The notes: generated by a model from the sequence alone, not told the origin. DNA of 64,000 nucleotides from Janthinobacterium sp. LM6 (GCF_002002885.1 NZ_CP019510.1:3720001-3784000), one strand, 5' to 3'. Counted from the first letter of the stretch, positions 8,552 to 16,870 are shown. Numbers and translations: made by a program.

Positions 8552-8589
8552 GGCAGGCGCGCCATCCGGCGATGGATGGTGCGCCTGCC
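8552..8589 (-). terminator. Strong hairpin terminator of the MXKDX-repeat gene
   Basis: Arms 8552-8567 and 8574-8589 (GGCAGGCGCGCCATCC and GGATGGTGCGCCTGCC) pair over 16 bp with one G-T type mismatch around a GGCGAT loop. This lies 24 bases after the stop of the repeat-protein gene. The following T-run is poor, but stem stability makes termination likely. Confidence 0.7.
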
Positions 8590-8612
8590 CATGCAAAACC
8601 TCGCTTGCCCGC

Positions 8613-8909
8613 TTATTTGCCCATCGCATCCTTGGCCATGCCATCCTTTTTCATTTCATCCTTCTTCATGCCGTCTTTTGCCATGGCATCTTTCGCCATG
8701 CCATCCTTGGCCATGTGGTCCTTCTTCATGTGTTTCTTCGCCATCGGCTTGTGCATGCCGTCCTTGCCCATGGCATCCTTGTGCATGGCATCGGCCGGGG
8801 CATCCTTGGCCATGGCGTCTTTCTTCATGGCGTCCTGGGCAAACGCGGCGCCCGACATGAGGATGGCGGATGCGAGGATGGCGGCGAAGGTGCTGAACGT
8901 GGTTTTCAT
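8613..8909 (-). CDS. Exported pentapeptide MXKDX repeat protein
   Basis: 98 residues with an N-terminal signal peptide (MKTTFSTFAAILASAILMSGAAFA). After it the mature part consists of about thirteen five-residue units of the form M-x-K-D-x or close variants (AMKKD, AMAKD, AMHKD, AMGKD, GMHKP, HMKKD, GMAKD). The mature part is rich in Met, Lys and Asp and contains no Cys or Trp. This is a recognised small secreted family of proteobacteria with no established function; the Met/His/Asp content suggests possible metal or oxidant binding, which is a guess. It follows the molybdoenzyme operon by 83 bases, so co-expression with it is possible but unproven. Confidence 0.88.
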   Translation of the reverse strand: MKTTFSTFAAILASAILMSGAAFAQDAMKKDAMAKDAPADAMHKDAMGKDGMHKPMAKKHMKKDHMAKDGMAKDAMAKDGMKKDEMKKDGMAKDAMGK

Positions 8910-8992
8910 GATATGTCCTTGTCTCTGGGTTATATGGGCAAGATTGCCCGGTGGTAAAGCTGTTGCCGTGCTGCGGGTACTGCCAAAATTGT

Positions 8993-9763
8993 TCAAGAGC
9001 CGCCGAACCAGTTGTAGCCCTGATTCTCCCAATACCCTCCCGGATACGTATTCGTCACGAAAATGGCCTGGATGTGCTTCGGGTTCTTGTAGCCCAGCTT
9101 GGTCGGCATGCGCAATTTCATGGGGTAGCCGTACTTGGGCGGCAATTCCTGGCCGTCGTAGGTCAGGGCCATGATGGTTTGCGGATGCAGGGCCGTGGCC
9201 ATGTCGATGCTGGTAAAGTAATCGTCGGCGCACTTGAAGCCGATGTATTTTGCCGTCGTGTCGGCACCGACCCGCTTCAGGAAGTGGGAAAACGGCACGC
9301 CGCCCCACTTGCCGATGGCGCTCCAGCCTTCCACGCAGATGTGGCGCGTGATCTGGGTTTCCTGCGGCAAGGCGCGCAGCTGCGGCAGGGTCCACGGCTT
9401 CCTGTCGGCGATCAAGCCGCTCAATTCCAGGCGCCAGGCGTCGCCATCGACCTCTTCCACTTCATCTTCGCCGTAATACGCGTTGAAGGGGAACGGCCGC
9501 GTGATCATGGAGTCCGGATACGTCGGCGCCAGTTTGGTCGGGTCGAACAGCCAGCCCTGTACCGTGTCGTTGAAGCGCGAGACGGCCGTCAGGGCTGTCT
9601 CGATGCCGGACGGGTCGCCGACGTTGCAACCGGTCAACAAGGACAAGCCGCCCAGGGTCAGGCTGCGCTGCAGGAACAAACGGCGCGACGGCTGCTTGAT
9701 CTGGCGCAAGGCGTCGTCCAGCATGGCCTGGCCCTGCCTTGGCACGAGGATGGTTTTTTTCAT
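8993..9763 (-). CDS. TAT-exported molybdopterin-dependent oxidoreductase (YedY/sulfite-oxidase fold), lipoprotein
   Basis: 256 residues. The N-terminus has SRRLFLQ, a near-perfect twin-arginine motif, followed by LTLGGLSLLTGCN with a lipobox Cys, so it is likely a periplasm-facing TAT lipoprotein. The oxidoreductase molybdopterin-binding domain shows WRLELSGLI, PQETQITRHICVEGWSAIGKWGG (the Cys is the expected Mo ligand) and PMKLRMPTKLGYKNPKHI. Family members include sulfite oxidases and MsrP-type methionine-sulfoxide reductases. Together with the adjacent cytochrome b it resembles MsrP-MsrQ electron transfer, so a methionine-sulfoxide or S-/N-oxide reductase role is plausible. AAGGAG six bases before ATG 9763 fixes the start. 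The substrate is inferred. Confidence 0.85.
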   Translation of the reverse strand: MKKTILVPRQGQAMLDDALRQIKQPSRRLFLQRSLTLGGLSLLTGCNVGDPSGIETALTAVSRFNDTVQGWLFDPTKLAPTYPDSMITRPFPFNAYYGEDEVEEVDGDAWRLELSGLIADRKPWTLPQLRALPQETQITRHICVEGWSAIGKWGGVPFSHFLKRVGADTTAKYIGFKCADDYFTSIDMATALHPQTIMALTYDGQELPPKYGYPMKLRMPTKLGYKNPKHIQAIFVTNTYPGGYWENQGYNWFGGS

Positions 9764-9774
9764 GATCATCTCCT

Positions 9775-10371
9775 TCAGCGGCCGCGCAGCATGGCGACCA
9801 GGGTGCGCGGCACCAGCGCCACCATCAGCAAGTGCACGCCGACAAAGCCCGTCAGCAGCGCCATGGCGATGAAGTGGACCCTGCGCGCGCTCTCGTAGCC
9901 GCCCATCAGTTCGCGCAAGAGGGGAAACTGCACGGACTTCCACAGCACCAGGCCGGACAGCACCAGCACGATGCAGTCAAGCATGACGAACAGGTAGGCG
10001 GCGCGCTGCACCATGTTGTAGCGGCGCGGATCCGCATGGGCCAGCTTGCCCTTCAGCGCGGCGATAAAATCGGCCAGCAGCAGGCGCGGCGTCAGGGGAA
10101 AGAACTGGCGCCGCAGCCTGCCAGAGGCGATATTGATGATCAGGTACAGCAAGCCATTGGCCACCAGCAGCCACATGGCGGCGAAATGCCATTGCAGGGC
10201 GCCGCCCAGCCAGCCGCCCAGAGTCAGCGCGCGCGGCAGCTCGAAGGGGAAAAATGGCGCCGCGTTGTAGATGCGCCAGCCGCTGGCGGCCAGCACTACC
10301 ACGGCCACGGCGTTGAGCCAGTGCGTCAGGCGCAGCCAGGCGGGGTGGATCACGCTCGCTTCTCCGTTCAT
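9775..10371 (-). CDS. Membrane cytochrome b561-type (b-type haem) subunit
   Basis: 198 residues and four membrane segments, of the hydrogenase b-type cytochrome family. Haem-ligand histidines are expected in WLRLTHWLNAVAVVVLAASGWRI, GALQWHFAAMWLL, and RRVHFIAMALLTGFVGVHLLMV. It presumably carries electrons from quinol across the inner membrane to the periplasmic molybdoenzyme encoded directly downstream (11-bp gap). Its ATG overlaps the DUF1223 stop by one base (TGATG), implying translational coupling. Fold assignment is firm and the electron partner is inferred from gene order. Confidence 0.85.
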   Translation of the reverse strand: MNGEASVIHPAWLRLTHWLNAVAVVVLAASGWRIYNAAPFFPFELPRALTLGGWLGGALQWHFAAMWLLVANGLLYLIINIASGRLRRQFFPLTPRLLLADFIAALKGKLAHADPRRYNMVQRAAYLFVMLDCIVLVLSGLVLWKSVQFPLLRELMGGYESARRVHFIAMALLTGFVGVHLLMVALVPRTLVAMLRGR

Positions 10372-11177
10372 CACATCACCCCCTTCGCGCAGGATGCCGT
10401 GCTGACGGCTTGCAGGATGGCGCTGCTGTCGGCACGCTGCACGAAGGCGACCACTTGCAGCTGCTCCGGGCGCCAGCTGGCGGGCAAGTTGACCTCGCGG
10501 CGCAGCCGGGCGTGGCCTTGCGCCAGCGCAACTGGTCCCAGCCACAGGCGCACGGCCGCATCGTGATGCAGGGTGGCGCCGCGGTTTTCGCCGCGCAGCA
10601 CTTTCGAGACGATGGCGCTTTCGCTGATGGCCACGTACAGCTGGCCGCCCGTCTGCCCGTCCGGCGCGCTGGCATTGGCTTCCAGCAATAATTTTCCACC
10701 CGCCCCAGGCGTGGCGGACAGGCTGATATTGACGGGCGCGGCGGTCGCGTTGATGCGGCGGATGGCGGCCGGCAGCTGCGTATCCCAGCCGCGCAATTCC
10801 GTGCCGCCCACAAAGAATTGGGGCGTGTACGCCACGTGACGGGGCTGGTGGCGCAGCAATTCGGCCTGGCGCGCATCGAATTGCGCCTGCGCCAGCGGAT
10901 CCGTCCAGCCGATCTGGTCCCAGTACGTGACGTGCAGGGCCAGCGGCACGACCAGGCTGGCCGCCCCCGCTTCCCTGCGCAAGGCGTTCAGGCGCTGGTC
11001 GGCGGGCGGGCAGCTGGAACAGCCTTCGCTGCTGTACAGCTCCACCAGCGCCGCCGTCTGCGGCCCGCTTTGCACGGCACAGCGCTGGCCGGCCGCCAGC
11101 TGCGCGTACACGGGTGCCGTCGCGGTCCACAGGCAGAGCGGAACGAGGCTGGCGGCAAGGCGGTGCTTGATATGCAT
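10371..11177 (-). CDS. DUF1223 secreted thioredoxin-like protein
   Basis: 268 residues with a signal peptide (LAASLVPLCLWTATAPVYA, cleavage near AQ). After it comes LVELYSSEGCSSCPPADQRLNAL, the CxxC-containing hallmark of DUF1223, then HVTYWDQIGWTDPLA and TPQFFVGGTELRGWD. The fold is thioredoxin-like, so a periplasmic redox or metal-handling role is likely; the enzymatic activity is not established. First gene of a three-gene operon with cytochrome b and the molybdoenzyme, and preceded by a SigF-type promoter. This arrangement supports a stress (oxidant or heavy-metal) response unit. No strong ribosome site was seen. Confidence 0.88.
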   Translation of the reverse strand: MHIKHRLAASLVPLCLWTATAPVYAQLAAGQRCAVQSGPQTAALVELYSSEGCSSCPPADQRLNALRREAGAASLVVPLALHVTYWDQIGWTDPLAQAQFDARQAELLRHQPRHVAYTPQFFVGGTELRGWDTQLPAAIRRINATAAPVNISLSATPGAGGKLLLEANASAPDGQTGGQLYVAISESAIVSKVLRGENRGATLHHDAAVRLWLGPVALAQGHARLRREVNLPASWRPEQLQVVAFVQRADSSAILQAVSTASCAKGVM

Positions 11178-11223
11178 GATGACTACCCGTTATAGTGAAT
11201 GAAGAAGCGTGCTTGCCTGTCAA

Positions 11224-11249
11224 TTCGCCGCAACGGCCGGATTGGTTAC
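11224..11249 (-). promoter_or_regulatory. Putative ECF (SigF-type) promoter GTAACC-N16-CGAA
   Basis: Reading the minus strand, GTAACC at 11249-11244 is followed after exactly 16 bases by CGAA at 11227-11224. The ATG of the DUF1223 gene lies about 47 bases downstream. As I recall it, GTAACC-N16-CGAA is the reported SigF consensus of Caulobacter crescentus, and the sigma/NrsF genes lie immediately on the other side. The match is perfect by eye. Transcription by the adjacent sigma factor is inferred. Confidence 0.75.
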
Positions 11250-11307
11250 AGCCACCCTCAATTATTTTTGAATTTATTTTTTCCAACGCCTGTCACCAAA
11301 GGCCTGC

Positions 11308-11892
11308 ATGCAACGAATACCTGTAAGCGAGCACCTGCATGGCACGGAATTGCGGCTGCATGGCTTGATGCTGCGCGGGCTCGATGGCGATGCGGCGGCG
11401 TATCGCAGCTTCTTGCAGGCCAGCAGCAGCCATTTGCGCGCATTCCTGCGGCGCCGCCTGCAGCGCTGGCCGGACGAGGTGGAAGACCTGGTGCAGGAGT
11501 GTCTGCTGGCCATCCACAACCAGCGGCTGACGTATGACACGGGCGTGCCGCTGACGTCGTGGCTCCATGCGATCGCCCGCTATAAATTGATCGACTGGCT
11601 GCGCCGGCATGGACGGCGCGAAGCGCAGCACTTGCCGTACGATGAAGAAGATAGCGCGCAGGAACTGTTTTCCAGCGCCGATGCCGAGGCGGCCGAAGCC
11701 AGCCGCGACCTGGGCAAATTGCTGGCCAGCTTGCCGGCGCAGCAGCGCGACGCCATCGTGCATACCAAGCTCGACGGCTGGTCCGTGCGCGACACGGCGG
11801 CGGCCATGCAGATTTCGGAAGCCAGCGTCAAAGTGGCCGTGCATCGCGGCTTGAAGGCACTGGCAGCCAACTTGAGGATAACGACACCATGA
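11308..11892 (+). CDS. ECF RNA polymerase sigma factor (SigF-like)
   Basis: 194 residues with both ECF domains. Region 2 carries FLRRRLQRWPDEVEDLVQECLLAI (the DxEDLVQE core) and WLHAIARYKLIDWLRRHG. Region 4 is LASLPAQQRDAIVHTKLDGWSVRDTAAAMQISEASVKVAVHRGLKAL. The gene for a six-helix NrsF-type anti-sigma factor overlaps its end (ATGA at 11889-11892), the usual arrangement for this ECF subgroup. In Caulobacter, SigF answers heavy-metal and oxidative stress. The divergent operon carries a matching promoter, so it is the best candidate target. The start has an AAAGG element about six bases upstream. Confidence 0.92.
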   Translation: MQRIPVSEHLHGTELRLHGLMLRGLDGDAAAYRSFLQASSSHLRAFLRRRLQRWPDEVEDLVQECLLAIHNQRLTYDTGVPLTSWLHAIARYKLIDWLRRHGRREAQHLPYDEEDSAQELFSSADAEAAEASRDLGKLLASLPAQQRDAIVHTKLDGWSVRDTAAAMQISEASVKVAVHRGLKALAANLRITTP

Positions 11893-12536
11893 AAACCGAT
11901 GACTTGATCGCCATGCTGGCCAGCGGCCCCGACGTGGCCGCCGCGCCGCCCCCGGGCGCCCGCTGGCGCGCCGCAGGCATTCTGACCGCCGGCGTACTGG
12001 GCAGCGTGGCGCTGATGGCCGTGTTGCTGGGCGTGCGGCCCAACCTGGAACAGCTGGCCCGGCTGCCCGACTTCTGGATCAAGGTCGGTTTCGTCATGTG
12101 CCTCTCCCTGGCGGCCTGGCAAGTCACCCGCCGCCTGTGCGTGCCCGGTGCGCCGACGCGCGCCCTGCCCCTGCTGCTCGCCCTGCCCCTGTTGCTGATG
12201 TGGGGGCTGGGCGCCCTCATCCTGCAGGAAGCCCCGCCCGGGCAGCGCGCCGAACTGTTCTGGGGCGCCACCTGGCGCAGCTGCCCTTTGCTGATCGCCA
12301 CCCTTTCCTTGCCCATCCTGGCCGCCGTGCTGCGCCTGATGCGCCAGCTGGCGCCCACGCGCCTGCGCTTGGCGGGCGCGGCTGCCGGCTTCGCGGCCGG
12401 CGCCGTGGCGGCCCTCGTCTACTGCCTGCACTGCCCCGAGCTGGCGGCCAGCTTCGTCGGTTTCTGGTACGTGCTGGGCATGCTGGTGCCGACCGCCATC
12501 GGCGCGGCCCTTGGCCCCAAGGTGCTGGCCTGGTAA
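11889..12536 (+). CDS. NrsF-type membrane anti-sigma factor (DUF1109)
   Basis: 215 residues, a short cytoplasmic N-terminus (KTDDLIAMLASGPDV) and six predicted membrane helices, matching DUF1109/NrsF proteins. It holds the C-x-x-C-type pattern near YCLHCPELAASFVGFWY and the family GMLVPTAIGAALGP ending. NrsF holds its sigma factor inactive at the membrane until stress modifies conserved cysteines; here C137/C138-like positions were not mapped exactly. Start overlaps the sigma stop. Assignment rests on topology, gene pairing and the DDLI...L N-terminal motif. Confidence 0.88.
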   Translation: MKTDDLIAMLASGPDVAAAPPPGARWRAAGILTAGVLGSVALMAVLLGVRPNLEQLARLPDFWIKVGFVMCLSLAAWQVTRRLCVPGAPTRALPLLLALPLLLMWGLGALILQEAPPGQRAELFWGATWRSCPLLIATLSLPILAAVLRLMRQLAPTRLRLAGAAAGFAAGAVAALVYCLHCPELAASFVGFWYVLGMLVPTAIGAALGPKVLAW

Positions 12537-12654
12537 GCCAATGACCTCCTTTTCGACGCAGTGAATCCGTTTTCGTTCCCCGTGCGTATAAGTCAGGCAG
12601 CCTGCAGTTTCTTGGACTTGTCTGTCAACGCTAACAAAAACCGGGAGAATCGAA

Positions 12655-14163
12655 ATGTCCTTGTCACACTCGAAAACCGCGCTGGGCGCAGCCCTCATGG
12701 GCAACCTGCTCGCCGTATCCTTCACGTTGGCCATCGCGCCAGCGGCCCACGCTTCCAGCCACCGCGAAGCGCCATTCATCACGCAAAACCCCAAAGTCGA
12801 CGCCACCGACTTCTATATGTTCCGCAGCTATGAGGCGGGTCGCGGCGCCTACACCACCCTGGTGGCCGACTACCTTCCCCTGCAGGATGCCTATGGCGGC
12901 CCGAATTATTTCGCCATGGACCCCAACGCCCTGTACGAAATCCATATCGACAACAATGGCGACGGCAAGGAAGACCTCACCTTCCAGTTCCGCTTCACCA
13001 ACACCATCAAGGATGGCCAGTTCACCGTGGGCGGCAAGAAAGTCTCGATTCCGCTCGTCATCAACGGCGGCGCCATCGACAGCGTCAACCCGGCCGGCCT
13101 GAACGTGCGCGAAACGTACAGCGTGACCGTGGTGCGGGGCGACCGGCGCACGGGTACCAGGAGCGCCGTCACCAACGCCAGCGGCGGCGGCACGACCTTC
13201 GACAAGCCCGTCGACAATATCGGCAACAAGGCCATCCCCAACTACGCCGCGTATGCCGCGCAACATGTGTATGCCGTCAATATTCCCGGCTGCGCCACGC
13301 CGGCGCGCATGTTCGTCGGCCAGCGCAAGGACCCGTTCGTCGTGAACCTGGGCGAAACGTTCGACTTGATCAACATCAAGGCGCCCGCCACGGAATTCGC
13401 CGCGAATGCGGAGTCGGCCGCCAGGGATGACCTGGCACGCAAGAACGTCACGGCCATCGAGATGGAAGTGCCGACCGCCTGCCTGACGGCGGGCAACGAC
13501 CCCGTCATCGGCGGCTGGACCACGGCCAGCCTGCGCCAGGGACGCTTGCTGAACCCGGCACCGGGCGCCATTCCGGCATCGAAGGAAGGCGGCGCCTGGG
13601 TGCAAGTGTCGCGGCTGGGCATGCCGCTGGTGAATGAAGTGGTGATCGGCCTGAAGGACAAGGACCGCTTCAACGCCAGCAAGCCGTCGGGCGATGCGCA
13701 ATTTGCCGACTACGTGAAAAATCCCACCGTGCCGGCCCTGGTGGAAGTGCTGTTCGGCTCGGCAGGCGCCAAGGCGCCCACCAACTTCCCCCGCAACGAC
13801 CTGGTGGCCGCCTTCTTGACAGGCATCAAGGGCGTGAACCAGCCCGTCACCGTGACGGCGTCCGAAATGCTGCGCCTGAACACTTCGATCGCGCCCACCG
13901 CCGTGGGCGCGCAAAAGCGCCTGGGCGTCATCGACGGCGACAGCGCGGGCTTCCCGAACGGCCGCCGCCCCGGCGACGACGTGGTCGACGTGGTGCTGCG
14001 CGTGGCCATGGGCAAGCTGTGCACCCTGAACATCGGCTGCGCCCCGGCCGACGCCCCGGCCGGCGCCCTGCACTTCACGGATGGCGCTTTCCTCGATGAA
14101 ACCTACTTCACGGCAGGTTTTCCTTACCTGAAAAACCCTGTCGCCGGTTCGCCGCAACTGTAA
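12655..14163 (+). CDS. DUF4331 secreted protein
   Basis: 502 residues with a signal peptide (LAVSFTLAIAPAAHA), cleaved before SSHREAPFI, the SHREAP start being diagnostic of DUF4331. The domain continues with VDATDFYMFRSYEAGR, PNALYEIHIDNNGDGKEDLTFQF (a Ca-binding-like Asp cluster), and PGDDVVDVVLRV near the end. Members are exported proteins of unknown function. It opens an operon with a lipoprotein, a TPR protein and a HupE/UreJ transporter, an arrangement that recurs in proteobacteria. A strong GGGAG ribosome site lies about seven bases before the ATG. Confidence 0.9.
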   Translation: MSLSHSKTALGAALMGNLLAVSFTLAIAPAAHASSHREAPFITQNPKVDATDFYMFRSYEAGRGAYTTLVADYLPLQDAYGGPNYFAMDPNALYEIHIDNNGDGKEDLTFQFRFTNTIKDGQFTVGGKKVSIPLVINGGAIDSVNPAGLNVRETYSVTVVRGDRRTGTRSAVTNASGGGTTFDKPVDNIGNKAIPNYAAYAAQHVYAVNIPGCATPARMFVGQRKDPFVVNLGETFDLINIKAPATEFAANAESAARDDLARKNVTAIEMEVPTACLTAGNDPVIGGWTTASLRQGRLLNPAPGAIPASKEGGAWVQVSRLGMPLVNEVVIGLKDKDRFNASKPSGDAQFADYVKNPTVPALVEVLFGSAGAKAPTNFPRNDLVAAFLTGIKGVNQPVTVTASEMLRLNTSIAPTAVGAQKRLGVIDGDSAGFPNGRRPGDDVVDVVLRVAMGKLCTLNIGCAPADAPAGALHFTDGAFLDETYFTAGFPYLKNPVAGSPQL

Positions 14164-14181
14164 GCCTACGAGGAGAATACG

Positions 14182-14430
14182 ATGAAAAAGCTCCATGCAT
14201 GCGGCGCCCTGGCGCTCACCACCCTGCTGGCCGGCTGCGGTGGCGGCGGCAGCAGCCACGGCGGCGATAACGGCGACGGCGGCGTCACCCCTCCGCCCGT
14301 GGTCTTGCTCGACGCCTTCTATGTGGCCGTCAGCAACGTCATCCTGACCACCAGCGATGACAAGGACGGCGTCGCCATCGACGCCATCGTGGCGACCTCT
14401 CCGGAAAATACGGAGCCGGTACCGCTGTAA
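14182..14430 (+). CDS. Small lipoprotein of unknown function
   Basis: 82 residues: LACGALALTTLLAGC-like signal with lipobox LLAGC, then a glycine-rich linker and a short C-terminal domain (FYVAVSNVILTTSDDKDGVAIDAIVATSP). The Asp cluster could bind a metal or be a truncated DUF4331-partner module. It starts 18 bases after DUF4331 with an AGGAG ribosome site, so it belongs to that operon. Nothing in the sequence gives a function. Confidence 0.72.
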   Translation: MKKLHACGALALTTLLAGCGGGGSSHGGDNGDGGVTPPPVVLLDAFYVAVSNVILTTSDDKDGVAIDAIVATSPENTEPVPL

Positions 14431-14446
14431 TACGCAGTCACTGAGT

Positions 14447-14480
14447 GCGGGCGCCGGAGACAGCGGTCTCCGGCGTCCGC
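14447..14480. terminator. 15-bp hairpin inside the DUF4331 operon
   Basis: Arms GCGGGCGCCGGAGAC (14447-14461) and GTCTCCGGCGTCCGC (14466-14480) pair at 14 of 15 positions around AGCG. It sits between the lipoprotein gene and the TPR gene with no T-run. It is a probable attenuator or RNA-processing/stability element that could reduce expression of the downstream TPR and HupE genes. Confidence 0.65.
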
Positions 14481-14516
14481 CCTTGCCGCCCTACTCCACC
14501 GTCGATGGCGTCCACG

Positions 14517-15728
14517 ATGAAAACACCGATTTCCCTGCTGTGCGCCTGCCTGCCCGTGCTGGTGCTGGCCGCGCCCTACACGCCGAAAGACGGCAGCGCC
14601 GTCATCGAGCAATTGCCGCGCCGCGCCGACGCCACGCAGCTCGCCTTGCGCGGCCTGCGCCAGCAACTGAATGACACGCCGCAAGACCTTGCCCTGGCCA
14701 CCAGCCTGGCCCAGCGCTACATTGCCCTGGCGCGCAGCGAAACGGACCCGCGCTACCTGGGCTACGCGCAGGCGGCGCTGGCCCCCTGGTGGCGGCAAGC
14801 GGCGCCGCCCGTCGCCGTGCGCCTGCTGCGCGCCACCATATTGCAAAGCACCCACAAGTTCGGTCTCGCCCTGCAAGACCTCGACGCTGTCATCGCGCAG
14901 CAGCCGCAAAACGGCCAGGCCTGGCTGACGCGCGCCACCGTCCTCACCGTGCAGGGCGACTACGCCCAGGCGACGGCGGCCTGCGCGCGCCTGTCCGCCT
15001 TGACGACGCAGCTCGTCACCGTCACCTGCCTTGCCAGTATCGCCAGCGTCACGGGCCGGGCCGCCAACAGCGAGCGCCTGCTGGACCTGACCCTGCAGAG
15101 AAGCACCGGCGCGGCGCCCGAGCTCGACAGCTGGGCCGCAACCCTGCTGGCGGAAATGGCCACGCGGCGCGGAGAGGCAGCGCTGGCCGAGGCGCGCTAC
15201 CAGCAGGCGCTGGCGCGGCAGCCGCGCGACAGCTATCTGCTGGGTGCGTACGCGGATTTCCTGCTCGACCGGCAGCGCCCGCAGGAAGTCGCCAGGTTAT
15301 TGAAAGAGCAGCAGCGCATCGACGCCCTGCTGCTGCGTTACGCGCTGGCGCTGCAGGCACTGCCCGGCCAGCAAGCGCCGTTCCTGGCGGCAAAGGCGGA
15401 ACTGGCGGCCCGTTTCAATGCCGCCATGCAACGCGGCGACACCGTGCACCAGCGGGAACAGGCCCGTTTCGCCCTGTTTTTGCAACAGGATGTGCCGGCC
15501 GCCCTGCAACTGGCGCAGAAAAACTGGGCCATCCAGAAGGAAGTACCCGACATGCGCATCTTGCTGGAAGCATCCGTGGCCGCGCGCAACTACGCCGCGG
15601 CGCAACCGGTGCTGGCCTGGATCGCCGCGCATGGCGTGGAAGACGTGGCCCTGCAGCGCCTCGTCAGGCAGCTGGGGCCGCAGGATGGGCAAAAACTTAG
15701 TGCCGCAAAGAAAGCAGGTGCGCTGTGA
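14517..15728 (+). CDS. TPR-repeat exported protein
   Basis: 403 residues with an N-terminal signal (LLCACLPVLVLAAPYTP). The rest is almost entirely alpha-helical tetratricopeptide-like repeats, such as LATSLAQRYIALARSETDPRYLGYAQAAL, FGLALQDLDAVIAQQPQNGQAWL and ARYQQALARQPRDSYLL. TPR proteins scaffold protein contacts; this one probably helps assemble or sense the transporter encoded next, with which it overlaps (GTGA at 15725-15728). ATG 14517 is chosen because the signal peptide begins there; 14505 is an alternative. The exact partner is unknown. Confidence 0.82.
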   Translation: MKTPISLLCACLPVLVLAAPYTPKDGSAVIEQLPRRADATQLALRGLRQQLNDTPQDLALATSLAQRYIALARSETDPRYLGYAQAALAPWWRQAAPPVAVRLLRATILQSTHKFGLALQDLDAVIAQQPQNGQAWLTRATVLTVQGDYAQATAACARLSALTTQLVTVTCLASIASVTGRAANSERLLDLTLQRSTGAAPELDSWAATLLAEMATRRGEAALAEARYQQALARQPRDSYLLGAYADFLLDRQRPQEVARLLKEQQRIDALLLRYALALQALPGQQAPFLAAKAELAARFNAAMQRGDTVHQREQARFALFLQQDVPAALQLAQKNWAIQKEVPDMRILLEASVAARNYAAAQPVLAWIAAHGVEDVALQRLVRQLGPQDGQKLSAAKKAGAL

Positions 15729-16852
15729 ACGCCCGCATGCTCGCGTTGCTGCTCACCCTGTGCGCCTGGCTGGCCCCCGCGCAAGCGCACAAGCCCAGCG
15801 ACAGCTACCTGCGCCTGGCCGTGCACGGCCAGCAGATCGACGGGCAATGGGACATCGCCCTGCGCGACCTCGATTTCGCCATCGGCCTCGATGGCAATGG
15901 CGACGGCGCGCTGACCTGGGATGAAATCCGCGCGCGCCACGCGACGATCGCCGCCTACGCGCTGCAGCGCCTGCAGCTGGCCAGCGACCGGGGCGTCTGC
16001 CCCTTGAAGGCCGTCGAGCAGCTGATCGACCGGCATACGGACGGCGCCTACAGCGTGCTGCGCTTTGCGGCCACCTGCCCCGGCAACGCCGCGCCAGCCA
16101 CCTTAAGCATCGGCTACACGCTGTTCGCCGACCTTGACCCGCAGCACAAGGGATTGTTCAAGATCGACAGCGGCGGCGCCACGCAAACGGCCATCTTCGA
16201 CCCGGACAGCCCGCGCCAGACGCTGTCCCTGGCCGCGCCCGACCGCCTGGCCCAGTTCGGCGCGTATGTCAAACACGGCATCTGGCATATCTGGATCGGC
16301 TACGACCATATCCTGTTCCTGCTGTCGCTGCTGCTGCCGGCCGTGCTGCTGCCTGGCTTGCGCGACCAGCGGCAAGGCCTGAAAACGGCTTTTTATGACG
16401 TGCTGAAGGTCGTCACGGCGTTCACGCTGGCCCATTCCATCACATTGACCCTGGCCAGCCTGTCGCTCGTCTCGCTGCCGTCGCGCTGGGTGGAATCGGC
16501 GATTGCCGCTTCCGTGATCCTGGCCGCGCTGAACAACCTGCTGCCCCTGTTCCGCGGCAAGCGCCCCGTGGCCGCCTTCGTATTCGGGCTGATCCACGGT
16601 TTCGGCTTCGCCAGCGTGCTGCGCGACCTGGGCTTGCCGCAGGGTTCCCTGCTGGCCAGCCTGTTCGGCTTCAACGTGGGCGTGGAAATCGGCCAGCTGG
16701 CCATCGTCGCCGCCTTCCTGCCGCTCGCCTGGCTGCTGCGCAAGACGTGGTTGTACCGGCAAGTGCTGACCGTCGGCTCGCTGGCCATCGCCCTGGTCGC
16801 TTGCGTGTGGCTGGTGGAGCGGGTGGCCGATATCAGGCTGATCAGCGCATGA
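15725..16852 (+). CDS. HupE/UreJ-family membrane protein with N-terminal EF-hand-like domain
   Basis: 375 residues starting at GTG 15725, overlapping the TPR stop by four bases. An N-terminal signal and periplasmic domain carry LDGNGDGALTWDE, a calcium-binding EF-hand-like loop. About seven membrane helices follow, with HIWIGYDHILFLLSLLLPAV, TAFTLAHSITLTLASLSLV and FGLIHGFGFASVL, the HupE/UreJ_2 signatures with conserved histidines. The family is associated with nickel or other metal-ion transport, and H and D residues in the helices fit a divalent-metal path. The metal is not identifiable from sequence. Confidence 0.88.
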   Translation: MNARMLALLLTLCAWLAPAQAHKPSDSYLRLAVHGQQIDGQWDIALRDLDFAIGLDGNGDGALTWDEIRARHATIAAYALQRLQLASDRGVCPLKAVEQLIDRHTDGAYSVLRFAATCPGNAAPATLSIGYTLFADLDPQHKGLFKIDSGGATQTAIFDPDSPRQTLSLAAPDRLAQFGAYVKHGIWHIWIGYDHILFLLSLLLPAVLLPGLRDQRQGLKTAFYDVLKVVTAFTLAHSITLTLASLSLVSLPSRWVESAIAASVILAALNNLLPLFRGKRPVAAFVFGLIHGFGFASVLRDLGLPQGSLLASLFGFNVGVEIGQLAIVAAFLPLAWLLRKTWLYRQVLTVGSLAIALVACVWLVERVADIRLISA

Positions 16853-16870
16853 AGGGACAGATTCATTAGT

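Noticed and set aside
8613..8840. Repeat array resembling a CRISPR
   Set aside because: The repeats are in-frame 15-bp units encoding M-x-K-D-x pentapeptides without unique spacers, so this is a coding repeat.
12537..12654. Possible SigF-type promoter before the DUF4331 gene
   Set aside because: GTAAGC and CGAC are present but spaced by 15 and each has mismatches, so it does not meet the pattern seen at 11224-11249.
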